From contig JOAA01000020.1 of the NCBI GenBank assembly GCA_000720375.1, positions 248,001 to 312,000 on the forward strand: a DNA stretch of 64,000 bases. The letters are read 5' to 3'. Under the pieces are notes generated by a model, which was given only the letters and a program-made list of their open reading frames with translations, had not been told where the DNA came from and did no database searches. The number at the start of each line of letters is the position of its first letter. Positions within the stretch are counted from its first letter, which is position 1. The position numbers and the translations under genes are program-made. This DNA comes from Rhodococcus rhodnii. GTDB taxonomy: Bacteria; Actinomycetota; Actinomycetes; Mycobacteriales; Pseudonocardiaceae. Shown here piece by piece: positions 62,401-64,000 of this stretch.

Positions 62401-64000
62401 CGACCAGTCCACATGCGACGAAGGGGCGTCAACGTGCAAAGTCTTCGGCAGTACGCCATTGCGCATTGCCATGACCATCTTGATGACGCCTGCAACGCCG
62501 GCCGCGGCCTGGGTGTGACCGATGTTCGACTTCACCGAACCGAGCCACAGCGGCCGGTCCCGGTCCTGGCCGTAGGTGGCCAGCAGTGCCTGGGCCTCGA
62601 TGGGGTCACCCAAGGCCGTACCAGTGCCATGCGCCTCAACAGCGTCCACATCGGACGCAGACAGCCCAGCACTCGCCAACGCGGCCCGGATCACGCGCTG
62701 CTGCGAGGGACCATTCGGTGCCGTCAAACCATTCGACGCGCCATCCTGATTGACCGCACTGCCACGGACCACTGCCAAGATTTTCCGGCCCTTGCGCTGG
62801 GCGTCGGACAAACGCTCCACCAGCAGCACACCGACACCCTCACCCCAACCGGTGCCATCCGCAGCCTCAGCGAACGCTTTGCAGCGGCCGTCAACGGCCA
62901 AACCGCGTTGGGCGCTGAAGTCCACGAACGCGCCCGGCGTGGCCATGACCGTGACACCACCGGCCAGGGCCATCTCGCATTCGCCGTTACGCAATGCCTG
63001 CACAGCAAGGTGAATCGCGACCAAAGAAGACGAACAAGCGGTGTCGACCGTGACCGCGGGGCCTTCCAGGCCCAAGGTGTACGCGATCCGGCCGGAGACC
63101 ACACTGGCCGACACCCCGGTGCCCAGGTGCCCGTCACCGATATCCGCCGAGGCAAGCAGAACAGACAGGTAGTCCTGGCCGTTCGAACCCACGAACACGC
63201 CGGTCTGGCTGCCCCGCATACTCGCCGGATCGATGCCGGCGCGTTCGAACGCCTCCCACGAGGTCTCCAGCAGCAGACGCTGCTGCGGATCCATCGCCAC
63301 CGCCTCACGCGGCGAGATCCCGAAGAAGCCCGGGTCGAACTGCCCGGCCAGGTCAAGGAAGGCACCGTCCTTGGTGTAGCTGGTGCCCACGTGTTCCGGG
63401 TCCGGGTCGTAGAGCGACTCCAGGTCCCACCCGCGATCCGCGGGGAACTCGCCGACCGCGTCCTTGCCCTCGGCGAGCAGACTCCACAGCTGTTCCGGGG
63501 TTTCGACGCCGCCGGGGAACCGGCACGCCATCCCCACGATCGCGATCGGCTCGTCATTCGCGACAGCGGTAGTCGTCCTGATCTCGGCGCTTGCTTCGCC
63601 GTCCAGGAGTTCCGCCCTGAGGTGATCGGCAAGCACCTTCGGCGTCGGATAGTCGAACACCAACGTCGCGGGCAACTCCAAACCAGTCAACGGAACCAAC
63701 CGGTTACGCAGCTCAACCGCAGTCAACGAGTCAAAACCCAGCTCACGGAACGCACGATCCGGCTCAACAGCCTCCGATCCCGCGTAACCAAGAACCACCG
63801 CGGCCTCGGTACGAACCAGGTCCACCAGGAACCGCTGGCGGCCGGCTGGGTCCAGCCCGGCCAATTCCGCCTGCAGCCCCGTGGAACTTTCGGTCTCCGG
63901 TGTCTGCTCCACCGCGCCAGGAATCTCGCTCAGCAGCGGGCTGGGCCGGACCGAAGTGAACACCGAGGCGAACCGAGGCCAGTCCACATTCGCCACGGTG
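47455..64000 (-). CDS. Multimodular type I PKS, three modules (start outside window)
   Basis: Partial at the right edge: a preceding KR tail and ACP (about 63.9-63.65 kb). Module 1: KS (63.56-62.3), AT with HAFH motif (malonyl, 61.98-61.0), DH with [11 protein letters not shown] (60.9-60.2), ER (broken, 60.2-59.05), KR (59.0-58.45, LDD B-type), ACP (58.1). Module 2: KS (57.9-56.65), AT HAFH (56.4-55.43), KR (54.7-54.15, A-type, no LDD), ACP (53.8). Module 3: KS (53.6-52.33), AT YASH (methylmalonyl, 52.1-51.05), DH (51.0-50.2), ER (49.7-48.8, [11 protein letters not shown]), KR (48.75-48.24), ACP (47.82), and a docking tail ending [11 protein letters not shown]. All KS Cys/His motifs are intact. 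The frame is lost within module 1 ER, so as read the protein cannot be made in one piece. Confidence 0.85.
52330..53900. repeat. ACP-KS block of module 3, near-copy of 62.3-63.9 kb
   Basis: The ACP-KS stretch here closely repeats that of module 1. For example [20 protein letters not shown] and [12 protein letters not shown] are the same in both. At DNA level a run of more than 30 bases is identical at the site encoding the latter. Such long near-identity points to duplication or gene conversion, and makes short-read assembly risky here. Confidence 0.75.
59050..60178 (-). other. Broken DH-ER linker and ER domain of module 1
   Basis: Reading this stretch against the intact ER of module 3 (49.7-48.8 kb) shows five losses. 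Near 60155-60178 a linker of roughly 60-70 residues is missing and the frame changes. Near 59440-59450 about 11 residues (FLTAFYA to VHAAAGG) are lost with a frame change. Near 59330-59342 three residues are lost in frame. Near 59284-59292 about 11 residues are lost, putting a stop after SSRDLEFE. Near 59050-59062 about 17-19 residues are lost with a frame change. The remaining ER motifs ([29 protein letters not shown]) are good. Confidence 0.8.

Overview
The window is high-GC DNA with GTG starts, short intergenic gaps and many ATGA/GTGA stop-start overlaps. An F420-type LLM oxidoreductase, a WD40-fused Ser/Thr kinase, a DUF5988 protein, a CGNR regulator and modular type I polyketide synthases point to a filamentous actinomycete. 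The Pseudonocardiaceae is my best guess but is not proven here. No rRNA, tRNA, CRISPR array or intact insertion sequence was seen.

Layout. 1-5.1 kb is a glycerol locus: glpK (cut by the window edge) and glpF on the minus strand, diverging from an IclR/GylR-type regulator and a second glycerol kinase that carries a C-terminal hemerythrin-like domain. 5.1-11.2 kb holds a membrane-anchored PQQ-type beta-propeller protein, a frameshifted Nramp-like transporter with a small membrane partner, a secreted ThuA/DUF1080/discoidin protein, and several decayed gene fragments. 11.2-17 kb holds an LLM oxidoreductase and a polar amino-acid ABC transporter operon with a D-amino-acid-oxidase-like enzyme, divergent from a CdaR-type regulator. 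17-20 kb has an RmlB-like SDR lacking the usual catalytic Asp, coupled to an Asp-nucleophile alpha/beta hydrolase, then a CGNR regulator and an unknown gene. 20.2-23.9 kb is a three-subunit, Tat-exported molybdenum hydroxylase. 23.9-30.5 kb holds a DUF3817 protein, an internally deleted dehydrogenase, a UvrA-like ABC protein, VOC and AraC genes, a DUF1232 protein and a Ser/Thr kinase with a WD40 propeller.

30.8-64 kb looks like one end of a polyketide biosynthetic cluster. It contains an acyl-CoA carboxylase beta subunit with a DUF5988 partner, a secreted protein, a five-gene operon (ABC exporter ATPase and permease, histidine kinase, response regulator, large STAND-like ATPase), a small membrane protein, an agmatinase-family amidinohydrolase, and two PKS genes on the minus strand. 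The visible modules are: KS-AT(malonyl)-DH-ER-KR-ACP, KS-AT(malonyl)-KR-ACP and KS-AT(methylmalonyl)-DH-ER-KR-ACP on the first PKS, then KS-AT(atypical XAGH motif)-KR-ACP-TE on the second. The thioesterase marks the chain-release end of the assembly line. The amidinohydrolase suggests a guanidino/aminobutyryl-started macrolactone or linear polyketide. The last AT motif plus the carboxylase suggest an alkylmalonyl extender at C-2. The ER of the first complete module is broken by several small losses, so either the assembly is faulty there or this PKS is damaged.
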